Assembly (NCBI GenBank): GCA_964011275.1
Contig: CAXGOB010000020.1
Coordinates: 1-64,000 of the forward strand
Direction: 5' to 3'
From: UBA7328 sp002471345
Lineage (GTDB): Bacteria; Bacteroidota; Bacteroidia; Chitinophagales; Saprospiraceae
Length of the DNA stretch: 64,000 nt
The notes beneath the pieces were generated by a model. It did not search any database. It had not been told where the DNA came from and was given only the letters and a program-made list of their open reading frames with translations. Shown piece by piece: positions 34,403-43,460 of this stretch. Positions within the stretch are counted from its first letter, which is position 1; each line of letters starts with the position of its first letter. The translations under genes were made by a program, and so were the position numbers.

Positions 34403-36777
34403 TTTATTGTGCTTATATGCCCATTATTAGCTGCTGTATTTAGAGCAGTGCCATATGCACCTCCAGATCCATTTACATTAGTTCCTTTATCGATCAGTAA
34501 TTCTACAACTGCATTATGACCATTATTGGCAGCTGTTCCAATAGCTGTGCCATAAGATCCCCCAGCTGCATTTATATTAGCCCCTTTATCAAGAAGAAGT
34601 TTTATGACATCTACATGACCATTATTAGCCGCCGTATTTAAAGGTGTTCCATATACAGCTCCAGGTGCGTCAGCATCAGCACCTTTCTCTAATAAGAGAT
34701 TAATCACATGGGTATGTCCATTATTAGCAGCAGTACTTAGAGCTGTTCCATAAGCACCACCAGAAGCATTTATATCAGCACCTTTCTTTAAGAGTAACTC
34801 AATGACTTTGACATGTCCATTGTTAGCTGAAGTGTTCAAGGCAGTGCCATAAGATCCTCCTTTGACATCTACATTTGCTCCTTTGTCCAATAAAGTTTCA
34901 ATGGCCTTCATATGTCCATTATTAGCGGCTGTATTCAGAGCAGAACCATAAGCACCGCCTTTAGCATCTATATCAGCTCCTTTTTTTAAAAGAAGTTCTA
35001 TAGCTTTTGCATGTCCATTATTGGCTGCTGTGTTTAGAGCAGTGCCATATGCGCCACTATTAGCATCTATATCAGCTCCTTTTGAAAGCATAAGACTTAT
35101 ACTTTCAGTATGTCCGGCATTTGCAGCAGAACTCAGGGCTGTACCATAGGCTCCTCCCTTCATGTTCACGTTTGCACCTTTACCAATTAGCAAGTTTATG
35201 ATGTCATTGTGCCCTCCATGAGCAGCTCCACCTAAAGCGCTTCCATATGGGCCACTTTTTGAATTCACATCGGCTCCTTCGTCAAGGAGGTAAATTACGA
35301 AGTCCAAATGCCCCTCGTGAGCAGCTTCGCTCAGTGATGTGGTGTCTTTTCCATGATGATCAATTTTTGTCCCTTCTTGAATAAGTAATTTAGCAATTTC
35401 TAAATTTCCCACTCTTGCAGCAGCAGATAAAGGAGTCCTAGCGTGTGATCTCTGGTAATGTTTTCCATCTGCATTTTCTACTAGTACTTCATATCCTGGA
35501 TTGGAGACTTTACAGTTTGCATTATTTTTTTTAATTAGCCTTTTGATTTCTCCAATATCCTCGGATCTGATGGCTTTTAGAAGTAAGTTGCATTCAGGAT
35601 CATAAGGAATATCAATATCCATTTCATTTCCATCTAATGGATACGGAGCTCCCATTATAACGTCCTCAACCTGAGTTTTACCATTTGAGATATTAACATT
35701 TTCTGATTGTTCTTCTGTTGTGAATTCCGAACTTATAGAAGACAGAGACTCCTCTTGCGCAAAAGTTGTAAGTGGTTTATTTAGCAGTAATAAAACCACA
35801 AATATTGTGGGAGCCAGAAAGGTATACTTCCATAGCCCAAAGCGATTAGATTTTTTGTTATTCATTTTCATGATGCGTTGTTTAATTAATGATTGATTAT
35901 AGTTTGTTGTGATAGATAGAGGCTTTTGGTAGCACGCTATTTTTACCAAGTTTAATTGATATTCTTGTTTGGCAACAGTTTTATTGGCGACTAAAATGTC
36001 ATCAGTTTGGTATTCAATATTTTTTTCTACTTCTTTTCTTAGTATCCAAACGAAAGGATTGAACCAAAGAAAAATCACGGCGAGTTCTGAAATAAGAAGA
36101 TCCATCGAATGCATCTTACTGACATGGATTTTTTCATGGGCCAATATCTGCTCATAAGTTTCGTAATCATAGCTAGATGGATTGATGAATATATATTTGA
36201 AAAATGAACAAGGTTCTATTTCACTTTTCATATTAACAATGACTCCTTCATCGCTGACTATTCTGTCCTTAGTCCTGATCACTTTCCATAGCATATTGAT
36301 AACTTGACCTATAAGGCTGAGTGATAAGACCACCACACCAAACAAATAAATTGCTATTATCCAAAATCCTATTCCTTTGACAGATTCTGACTCTTTTGTT
36401 AAAGTAGATGCTTGTTCTTCTTCAGAATGTGGTTGAATTTGATCAGAATAGGACATCTTTTTGTGATCTTTTGATCCTAATATTGATGTTGCATTATTCT
36501 GAATATTTTTCGTCGGTAAATTTTCCTTGTAGATATCAGAATTGTTGAGTGTAACGATATCACTTGATTGACTTAAGGTTTCTATCCAACTAGTGACTAC
36601 ACCTTGATTTTGTATCACCTCAGGAAGAACAATAAAAGGGAGTGAAAATGATAATGCTAGGCAGCTTAACAAGTATATGCGATTGGCTGAAAAGAAAGTC
36701 TCTTTTTCTAAAAAAAATTTGTAAAAGGCCAAAAGTATTACAGCTACAAGTGATGCTTTAAAAAGTAATATTATCAT
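34393..36777 (-). CDS. BlaR1-type M56 metallopeptidase fused to ankyrin repeats
   Basis: 794 codons in this frame. The N-terminus has four transmembrane helices of the BlaR1/MecR1 type, with the zinc motif HEKIH at about residues 213-217 and a downstream Glu-rich segment (NPFVWILRKEVEKNIEYQTDD). After a last helix (FLAPTIFVVLLLLNKPL, about 325-341) comes a linker and then about eleven ankyrin repeats of 33 residues, nearly identical (GTALNTAANNGH core), interrupted by a frameshift that displaces about four more. In BlaR1 the C-terminus is the outside sensor; here ankyrins take that place. It overlaps the BlaI-type repressor gene by 4 bases, so the pair should work as sensor-protease and repressor. 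Confidence 0.85.
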   Translation of the reverse strand: MIILLFKASLVAVILLAFYKFFLEKETFFSANRIYLLSCLALSFSLPFIVLPEVIQNQGVVTSWIETLSQSSDIVTLNNSDIYKENLPTKNIQNNATSILGSKDHKKMSYSDQIQPHSEEEQASTLTKESESVKGIGFWIIAIYLFGVVVLSLSLIGQVINMLWKVIRTKDRIVSDEGVIVNMKSEIEPCSFFKYIFINPSSYDYETYEQILAHEKIHVSKMHSMDLLISELAVIFLWFNPFVWILRKEVEKNIEYQTDDILVANKTVAKQEYQLNLVKIACYQKPLSITTNYNQSLIKQRIMKMNNKKSNRFGLWKYTFLAPTIFVVLLLLNKPLTTFAQEESLSSISSEFTTEEQSENVNISNGKTQVEDVIMGAPYPLDGNEMDIDIPYDPECNLLLKAIRSEDIGEIKRLIKKNNANCKVSNPGYEVLVENADGKHYQRSHARTPLSAAARVGNLEIAKLLIQEGTKIDHHGKDTTSLSEAAHEGHLDFVIYLLDEGADVNSKSGPYGSALGGAAHGGHNDIINLLIGKGANVNMKGGAYGTALSSAANAGHTESISLMLSKGADIDANSGAYGTALNTAANNGHAKAIELLLKKGADIDAKGGAYGSALNTAANNGHMKAIETLLDKGANVDVKGGSYGTALNTSANNGHVKVIELLLKKGADINASGGAYGTALSTAANNGHTHVINLLLEKGADADAPGAVYGTPLNTAANNGHVDVIKLLLDKGANINAAGGSYGTAIGTAANNGHNAVVELLIDKGTNVNGSGGAYGTALNTAANNGHISTIKCY

Positions 36778-37139
36778 GATTCTGGACTAGTAGACTTGAT
36801 AATTTTTATTAATTCTTCACGCTCTTGATCGGTCATTTTTTCAGTTTTTGCAAAATGAACCATCATTTTAGAAAATGAATTGTCAAAAAACTTTTCTTTG
36901 ATTTCCTCAATGTGCTCTTCTCTATACTCTTCAAAATCTTGAGTAGGGCTGTATTGATGAGTAATTCCAATAAGTTCTGATTGAAGGACTCTTTTTTTTA
37001 CTAATATTTTTACTAAAGAGGCAACCGTGTTGTAATGAGGTTGGGGACTAGGAAATTGATCTACTATGTCTCTTATGACAGCTTTTTTTAACTGCCAAAT
37101 AATCTGCATGATTTGATTCTCCCTTTTAGTTAGTTCCAT
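36774..37139 (-). CDS. BlaI/MecI-family transcriptional repressor
   Basis: A 121-residue winged-helix repressor of typical BlaI length. The start LTKRENQIMQIIWQLKKAVIRDIVDQF and the recognition region HYNTVASLVKILVKKRVLQ are characteristic, and the C-terminal half (FFDNSFSKMMVHFAKTEKMTDQEREELIKII) is the dimerisation helix. BlaI proteins repress their own operon until cleaved or displaced through the partner M56 protease. It overlaps the M56-ankyrin start by 4 bases (ATGA), so translation is coupled. The upstream 280 bases before the next divergent gene should hold the shared operator. Confidence 0.93.
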   Translation of the reverse strand: MELTKRENQIMQIIWQLKKAVIRDIVDQFPSPQPHYNTVASLVKILVKKRVLQSELIGITHQYSPTQDFEEYREEHIEEIKEKFFDNSFSKMMVHFAKTEKMTDQEREELIKIIKSTSPES

Positions 37140-37426
37140 TGTAAAAATTTAATGCAATGCTAGCCCATTAAAAAATTGGTAAACACACTAAAAATTTAGT
37201 AGGACTAAATAAATAGTAGCAAAAGATGAAGGGATTATAAAAAAAGAGATTAGTGAAGTAGAGGCACGAAACTCCAATGATTATAGGGGTTCAGGATTGG
37301 AAGAAACTAAAATTAGAATTTCCAAAAATAATTTTCAAAAAAAATAAGAATTAGTGGTAGGGTAGGCCAAATCATAACTGTTTTATTTCTGATGACAATA
37401 TTCTTAAACAACAAAAACGTCAATTC

Positions 37427-38692
37427 ATGTCGATTATGAAATTCTTGAAATTCTCTTTAGCTGGTCTTTTATTAACCCTGTTTTTAGCTTCTTGTGACAA
37501 GTCAGATATAGGAAATTTAGATAGCCCAGAGATAAGAGAAAATGCGAGCCTTCTTAATAACTTTTCGAATAGTATGGAAGAGGATTCAGAGTATCAGGAT
37601 TCTTTGGATTGTTTTGCTCTAGTCTATCCCATCACAGTAATTTACCCTGATGGAACGGAGACATCTTTAGGAAGTGATCAGGAATTAGACGATGCTCTTG
37701 ATGCATGGTTTCAAGCAAATGAAAATGCTGAGTCTTATCCTACTTTTAAGTTTCCAATACAAGTGACTCTATCAGCGGGTGCTATACAAGATGTCAATTC
37801 TGAAGAAGAGTTAGAAGAGCTCATTTATAATTGTTATGATTATGAAGAATGCGAATACCTTGAAGATTACGAAGGTGAGATTGAGGATCTATGCTTCTCT
37901 TTTAGCTATCCCATTACCATCTCGTTCCCAGATGGCACAACACAATCTGTAGATAATGATTCTACTTTCGAAAACCTTGTAGAACAATGGTTTATGACCA
38001 ATGGAGAAAATGCCGAAGACCCAACTTTAGTATACCCAGTAGACCTTATTTTGGAGGATGGAGCTTTGCAAACTGTAAATTCTGATGAAGAATTGTATGC
38101 AGTATTAGATGAGTGTTTTGATGACTTTGAAAATGATGATTATGGGCATGAGTATGAGGATGAATATGAAAATGAATTTGAAGATGATTGTTTTGCTTTA
38201 GTATTTCCAATTACAATTCAACTTCCTAATGGAAGTACAACGACTGCAAATAATGAAGATGATTTAGAAGAAATTTTTGACAACTACTTTGATTCTGTAT
38301 CAGATACAACGGAGTCGTTTCCAATGTTCATTTATCCTGTTGATATAGTATGGGCAGATAGTACAACTCAAACTATAAATTCAGAAGAGGAACTAGAGGT
38401 TGCATTTGGTATGTGCTATGATGATTATGAAATCGGAGAAGATTTTGAAGATCTATGTTTTGACATTGATTACCCTATAACTATTCTGCTCCCAGATAAC
38501 ACATCCGTAGAAGCAAATAGTGATGATGAAGCTGAAGATATCTTAGAAAAATGGTATGATGACAATGGCGAAACTGCTGGGGATTCAACATTATCTTTTC
38601 CTATAACTATTACAAAAGAAGATGGAAGCAAGGAGACAATTAACTCAGAAGAGGAATTAGAGGCTGCAATTGTTTTATGTTATCATGGATAG
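37427..38692 (+). CDS. Acidic lipoprotein with four tandem domains
   Basis: A 421-residue protein. The signal MKFLKFSLAGLLLTLFLASC (from the methionine at 37436, or three residues earlier at 37427) gives a lipoprotein. The mature part consists of four repeats of about 85-95 residues. Each begins C-F-x-x-x-Y/F-P-I-T (CFALVYPITV, CFSFSYPITI, CFALVFPITI, CFDIDYPITI), continues with PDGT/PNGS, then a helix with a W/Y-F/Y pair, then P-I/V-x-I/L, and ends V/I-N-S-E-E-E-L-E...C-Y/F. Acidic linkers (YEDEYENEFEDD) join them. Two cysteines per repeat could pair. I know it only as a Bacteroidota-type hypothetical; a surface, metal-binding or scaffolding role is a guess. A strong terminator follows. Confidence 0.75.
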   Translation: MSIMKFLKFSLAGLLLTLFLASCDKSDIGNLDSPEIRENASLLNNFSNSMEEDSEYQDSLDCFALVYPITVIYPDGTETSLGSDQELDDALDAWFQANENAESYPTFKFPIQVTLSAGAIQDVNSEEELEELIYNCYDYEECEYLEDYEGEIEDLCFSFSYPITISFPDGTTQSVDNDSTFENLVEQWFMTNGENAEDPTLVYPVDLILEDGALQTVNSDEELYAVLDECFDDFENDDYGHEYEDEYENEFEDDCFALVFPITIQLPNGSTTTANNEDDLEEIFDNYFDSVSDTTESFPMFIYPVDIVWADSTTQTINSEEELEVAFGMCYDDYEIGEDFEDLCFDIDYPITILLPDNTSVEANSDDEAEDILEKWYDDNGETAGDSTLSFPITITKEDGSKETINSEEELEAAIVLCYHG

Positions 38693-38742
38693 AAATATAG
38701 GCACTAATGGTTTTTGCTAACCCTTTAGTATAATCATGGTGG

Positions 38743-38772
38743 ACCTGGTGCTTTTGAGCATCAGGTTTTTTT
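38743..38772 (+). terminator. Rho-independent terminator
   Basis: ACCTGGTGCT pairs with AGCATCAGGT (one G-T pair) around TTTG and is followed by six T residues. It ends the acidic lipoprotein transcript. Confidence 0.8.
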
Positions 38773-38867
38773 GTTTTAAGGCATTTGTGATCAATGGGAA
38801 ATAATTGTAAAGAGATGGAGAGGATATTGGAGTAGAGTGTTATTTCTACTTGTAGCATAATCCACAT

Positions 38868-40059
38868 ATGAAAACACTGATTGGTATACTTCTTCCTATT
38901 CTAATGACAACGACACTTATGAGCCAGCCTGTTATGACCGTGTGGGAAGTGATGGAAGATCATAAGCACTTGGATGCTCATAATGTAATCGAACATCCTA
39001 ATTTAATCAGTTGGAAGGATGAATAATATATTACATCTGTTGGTCCATCATCATTATTTTGGTCTATCACAAATGAAGGAGATCAAGACTTGGTATTAAG
39101 CTAGCCGCTTTCTATAACGGGAGCAACGGGCCGCTTCGAAATTAAATCGCAGCCAGATGAAGTAATACCGCCTGGTCAAGAGTCAATATTTGAAATTGAG
39201 TATTCAGGTTTAGAGCCTTTCGAAGTGGGCAGTTTAGTGATTTCTTCGAATATTTCAAATTCAATAAATTGTACTTATAGGTTGAATGCAGGCCCAGCGA
39301 TGTGTGATCCAATTTCAAATTTTACATTTTTTTGCCCATCTACTGGAAAGACGGGATATATTACCCAACATAATACAATGACTGGAGGTGATTTTAGATA
39401 TAATGTTTGCATAGATGGAGTGAATATGTGCGGATTTCGATCTGGAGGAGGTTTTGGTATTTCTATTGGAAATAATAATTGCAATGGCATGCCAGCCAAT
39501 CAACCTATTGTGATAAATATTCCACAACCTTTGCCAAACTGGGTGATCGCATTATTCAATATTGCTTTTATGCCTTCTGCGAATTGTTATACCTCTCTTG
39601 ACATCTCTGTTTTAGATCCATGTAACTGTTCAAACCCTAATAACATATCAACTGTGTCGGGTGTTAAATATTGCGGATTCATTAGTGGTCAGAGCTAATG
39701 CTGGTAGTCTAGGTAACGGCCTACCAAATTCGATTTCTGGATTATGCATTAATCTCTCTGCAAATGATGGGCACATGTTAGATGCTACGGGAAATCCAAT
39801 TCCAATTGCCACACCCATACCCGAAGAAGGAACATCAGGAATGTACAAATTACCATTTTATACAGCTCCTGGGAAACCATCTATTATCTCAGTTACTGAT
39901 GGAATATTCACCTCTAATTTTACAACTGATTCATGTTTGGATTGCCCATCAGTTCCGACAATAGGAGAATGAGGCCTAATAGTTCTTAGTCTACTTCTCG
40001 TAATTTTTGGGGTAGCCTTTATATTAGAAAAGAATAAAAATAGATCTATAGTAAATTGA
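38868..40059 (+). pseudogene. Secreted ASH-domain / IPTL-CTERM protein, broken
   Basis: The ATG at 38868 opens a signal peptide (MKTLIGILLPILMTTTLMSQ). The same frame is stopped by TAA near 39024 and TAG near 39102, yet between and after the stops reads on as an ASH/choice-of-anchor D-type domain (SLFWSITNEGDQDLVLS, RFEIKSQPDEVIPPG, FEIEYSGLEPFEVGSLVISSN) and then a Cys-rich region to 39698. A frameshift leads to a second frame (from about 39661) ending CPSVPTIGE, TGA (39970-39972), then GLIVLSLLLVIFGVAFILEKNKN. VPTIGE-W-GLIVLSLLLV is the IPTL-CTERM sorting signal with TGA in place of the tryptophan. Three stops and one frameshift make it a clear pseudogene. Confidence 0.85.
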
Positions 40060-40373
40060 TTCAAATAGGTATTATAACTGTGATTTTGATGTGATAGTTG
40101 ATATTTAGAATATTCTTTTCATGAAAGTCAAACGAAGTATGACTGTTCATAGAATTTTGGACTTCACTTTTTGGGTCAAGATTAGAATAATCTCATATAA
40201 TTAAAATGCTGTGTTGACCTTGCAATAATTCATGATGTAAATACAATTCCTTATTAAATAAATGTTTATATATAGACAAATTATTTAATGTGTTTTTGTC
40301 GTACCTTTGCCGTTTATGCCTTCCCATGACCACTTCCAATGTAGTCAGATGTGATGTGCGACAAATGTGAATT
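40060..40373 (+). promoter_or_regulatory. AT-rich leader region with promoter box TACCTTTG
   Basis: No gene is seen here. TACCTTTG at 40302-40309 matches the -7 consensus TAnnTTTG and is followed by about 60 bases of leader before the helicase ATG. RNA helicase genes often have regulated leaders; this one contains two ATG triplets in other frames but no clear structure that I can name. Confidence 0.45.
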
Positions 40374-41618
40374 ATGAATTTTGATAAACTGGAGATCATA
40401 TCTCCAATCCTTGAGGCCCTAGAGAAAAAAAACTATTCTGTCCCTACAGAAATACAGGAAAAGGCCATTCCATTGGTATTAAAGAGAAAAGACGTTTTGG
40501 GATGTGCACAGACAGGTACTGGTAAGACGGCTGCTTTTGCTATTCCAATTATCCAACTCATACATCAGAGAGAAAAAAGTCAAAATAGTAAGCCCAAAAT
40601 CCGATCACTGATAATTACTCCTACAAGAGAACTTGCTATACAGATAGGTGAAAATATAGACGCTTATGCAAAAAGAACCTGTGTAAGGCATACGGTTATT
40701 TTTGGTGGAGTGAAACAGGGTAAACAAGTAGAAGCACTGAGGAGAGGAGTTCATATTCTTGTGGCTACACCTGGTAGATTATTGGATTTAATATCCCAGA
40801 GACATATTTCATTGGACAATGTTAAAATATTTGTTTTAGATGAAGCGGATCGTATGCTAGATATGGGGTTCATTCATGATATCAAAAAGCTTCTTAAGAT
40901 TCTTCCTGAGAAAAAGCAATCTTTGTTTTTCTCTGCTACAATGCCAGATAATATTATAAAACTATCAAGACAGATACTGAATAACCCTATAAAGGTAGAA
41001 GTGGCAAGAGTTTCATCTGCAGCAGAAACCATACAACAATACCTTTATTACACGAATAAGAAAACTAAAAATGACTTGCTTCTTCATCTCCTAAAAAATA
41101 GAGATATGGATCAGGTATTGCTTTTTTCTCGTACAAAACATGGTGCAGATAGAATTACTAGAAATCTCAAAAAACATAATATAAAATCAGCAGCTATCCA
41201 TGGTGATAAGGCTCAAAATCAAAGACAGAAGGCACTGAAAGCATTCAAAGATGGAGGACTTAGAATATTAGTAGCGACGGATATAGCTGCTAGAGGTATT
41301 GACATTCAAAAGCTTAAATATGTCATTAACTATGATGTTCCAAATGAAGCTGAGACTTATGTACATCGTATAGGAAGATCAGGTAGGGCAGGGGAAGAAG
41401 GAGTGGCAATTTCAATATGTGAACCAGAAGAGAATGAATATGTAAGAGATATCGAAAAACTCATTAAAAAGAAAATAAAAGTCATAAAAGAGAACCCATA
41501 TCCACAAACAGAAAGGCCTATGACTGCAGCTGAGAAGAAAGATTGGAACAAAGAAAAACAAAGAAGGAAGCAAGAGTTTTTTGCCAATAGAAAGAAATCT
41601 AATTCACGATGGAGATAG
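40374..41618 (+). CDS. rhlE: DEAD-box RNA helicase, RhlE type
   Basis: A 414-residue helicase with all motifs in order: Q motif (VPTEIQEKAIPLVL), motif I AQTGTGKT, Ia PTRELAIQ, GGVKQGKQ, Ib TPGR, II DEAD, III SAT, IV VLLFSRTKHGADR, V ATDIAARGIDI and VI HRIGRSGRAG. The tail is a short Lys/Arg-rich extension ending RRKQEFFANRKKSNS, as in RhlE proteins. RhlE-type helicases remodel structured RNA, in ribosome assembly or cold adaptation. The gene stands alone, with the promoter box about 65 bases upstream. Confidence 0.93.
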   Translation: MNFDKLEIISPILEALEKKNYSVPTEIQEKAIPLVLKRKDVLGCAQTGTGKTAAFAIPIIQLIHQREKSQNSKPKIRSLIITPTRELAIQIGENIDAYAKRTCVRHTVIFGGVKQGKQVEALRRGVHILVATPGRLLDLISQRHISLDNVKIFVLDEADRMLDMGFIHDIKKLLKILPEKKQSLFFSATMPDNIIKLSRQILNNPIKVEVARVSSAAETIQQYLYYTNKKTKNDLLLHLLKNRDMDQVLLFSRTKHGADRITRNLKKHNIKSAAIHGDKAQNQRQKALKAFKDGGLRILVATDIAARGIDIQKLKYVINYDVPNEAETYVHRIGRSGRAGEEGVAISICEPEENEYVRDIEKLIKKKIKVIKENPYPQTERPMTAAEKKDWNKEKQRRKQEFFANRKKSNSRWR

Positions 41619-41650
41619 TAACCAAAAAGTGTTATTTACGAAGGTTATAT

Positions 41651-43381
41651 CTACTGACAGCTTTCCAAAACTGATTCGAATACCACACCCAGTTCTATTG
41701 TAAACCCAGCATTTAATACTATACTGTCTTGTGCAGAATATATTACTTCATTTAGTCCACTATAAGTCTTGGATGAAGTAATAGTTTGACGTGCAGGGAC
41801 GTAGTGATCTGTTGCTACCGCCCAATTATCTAGATCATACTCGTCCTCACAAGTAAGAAAAAAATCTTTATGTTTTAGTGGGTCAGTGCCATTGGTATGT
41901 TCTGTCTGATTATTATCGCCATCCATATCTGGATCATCATTAGGGCCTAAATGATAAGTGAGTAATTGAGCCATTTCCCAATCGTCAGGTAAGCCATCAT
42001 TATCCGCATCATTTGCAACACCCATAAAATTTAAGTGAGCTTCATTGGTCACTGCCATTCTAGCAGACCCTTCTAATAAGTGATCTCTAAGTTTAATCCA
42101 GAGTGCCATATGAAGATTAGGATAATGAGATGAACTGTCTAAAGCTTCTTCAATGTCATTATGAATATTGTGAAGTGTCATTTCACCTGACTCATAATCT
42201 ACAAAATATTTATAATCCCCTTCTATTGTAGCTCCACTTGGAATCTTACCACTAGAACCATAATGAGGGCTATGAAAGAAGAGTGGTTCTTCTCTTTCAA
42301 AAGAATAAGTTTCATTAAATAGATTAGAAATGTTAATCCCATCCATACTATCAGGAAGAGGTGTATGTACACACGTGAGATGCGCAAAAGTGGGGAATAG
42401 ATCGTATGTAACAACAGGAGTTTCTTGATAACTATTGGGAGTGACCCATGGGCCCCTGACAATAAAAGGTACTCTGATTCCACCTTCAAATAAATGATTT
42501 TTACCTCTTTTTAGAGGTGCATTGCTGGACATACCGTTCGAAGCACCATTATCTGAAATAAAGACGATATAGGTATTGTCAGCTAACCCTTCATCCTCAA
42601 TGTGTTTCACCAATCTACCTAAAGCCTCATCAAAATTTTCTGTCATGGCTGCGAAGTCTTTATTGTCATGATTACCTGAAGGATCCTCTGGACGTTCTGC
42701 AGAATCATATAAGTCTCTAGTGTCCTGTTTGTATTCTACACTAGCATGTACAGCATAGTGCGACACTTGCAGATAAAATGGTGATGAAGCTAACTTTGAA
42801 TCATTTATAAATGCAATGGATGAGTCTGTGATTTCCGTCATTTTTTTTGGATCGACTTGAGCATCTCCACCATTTTCCCCGTCATTGTTACCGGTATTTC
42901 CATCACTTCTATCAAAACCATGATCGCCTGGCCCATTTGATCCTAGATGCCATTTTCCAAAATGGGCAGTAGTGTATCCTTGTCCAGTTTGTTTTAGCCA
43001 TTCGGCTAGAGTAGTGTCCGATGGATTAATATCTCGGTCTGTTGCAGCAGCAGTCATTATTTCCCCAGAAGACAATCCGCTTCCAGTTTCAGTAAAATGA
43101 TTTCTTGGTGCGCTCTTACCGGTTTGAATTGCACATCTAGAGGGAGCACATTTTGAAGCTGCTACATATCCTTTGGTGAATACCCGCCCTTTTTTAGCCA
43201 TTAGGCTATCAATATTAGGCGTAAAATACAGACCGCTTTTTGAATCAGTTCGATTTTCGTGCATTTGCACTGAAGTGCCATTCCAGCCCATATCATCAGA
43301 GATGATTACAACGAAGTTTGGCTGGGCTATTCCATTTATCTTCAGAAAAACAACTAGAATAAAGGCATAAAAAGATCTCAT
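41651..43381 (-). CDS. Secreted sulfatase with calcium-repeat and C-terminal stack domain
   Basis: Started at the ATG at 43381 (MRSFYAFILVVFLKINGIAQ), which gives a normal signal peptide; the open frame extends nine codons upstream. The catalytic part shows VVIISDDMGWNG, the signature CAPSRCAIQTGK (formylglycine cysteine about residue 78 from this start), GKWHLGSNGPGDHGFD and ISDNGAS. The C-terminus adds a short calcium-binding thrombospondin-3-like segment (NDADNDGLPDDWE, DDPDMDGDNNQTE) and ends with ITSSKTYSGLNEVIYSAQDS through LNAGFTIELGVVFESVLESC, a pattern like the terminal coathanger-type domains of surface proteins. It is therefore an extracellular polysaccharide or ester sulfatase, not closely related to the one at 20.5 kb. 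Confidence 0.9.
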   Translation of the reverse strand: MRSFYAFILVVFLKINGIAQPNFVVIISDDMGWNGTSVQMHENRTDSKSGLYFTPNIDSLMAKKGRVFTKGYVAASKCAPSRCAIQTGKSAPRNHFTETGSGLSSGEIMTAAATDRDINPSDTTLAEWLKQTGQGYTTAHFGKWHLGSNGPGDHGFDRSDGNTGNNDGENGGDAQVDPKKMTEITDSSIAFINDSKLASSPFYLQVSHYAVHASVEYKQDTRDLYDSAERPEDPSGNHDNKDFAAMTENFDEALGRLVKHIEDEGLADNTYIVFISDNGASNGMSSNAPLKRGKNHLFEGGIRVPFIVRGPWVTPNSYQETPVVTYDLFPTFAHLTCVHTPLPDSMDGINISNLFNETYSFEREEPLFFHSPHYGSSGKIPSGATIEGDYKYFVDYESGEMTLHNIHNDIEEALDSSSHYPNLHMALWIKLRDHLLEGSARMAVTNEAHLNFMGVANDADNDGLPDDWEMAQLLTYHLGPNDDPDMDGDNNQTEHTNGTDPLKHKDFFLTCEDEYDLDNWAVATDHYVPARQTITSSKTYSGLNEVIYSAQDSIVLNAGFTIELGVVFESVLESCQ

Positions 43382-43460
43382 AAGTATCATTGAGGCGAAG
43401 TTATACACTGATAAGTCTAATCATTGTAAAATGTACCTATAATGAAACCAAAATCTTTTT

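Noticed and set aside
33980..35450. CRISPR-like array
   Set aside because: The repeats are 99 bp, coding, and in phase with 33-residue ankyrin units; there are no spacers.
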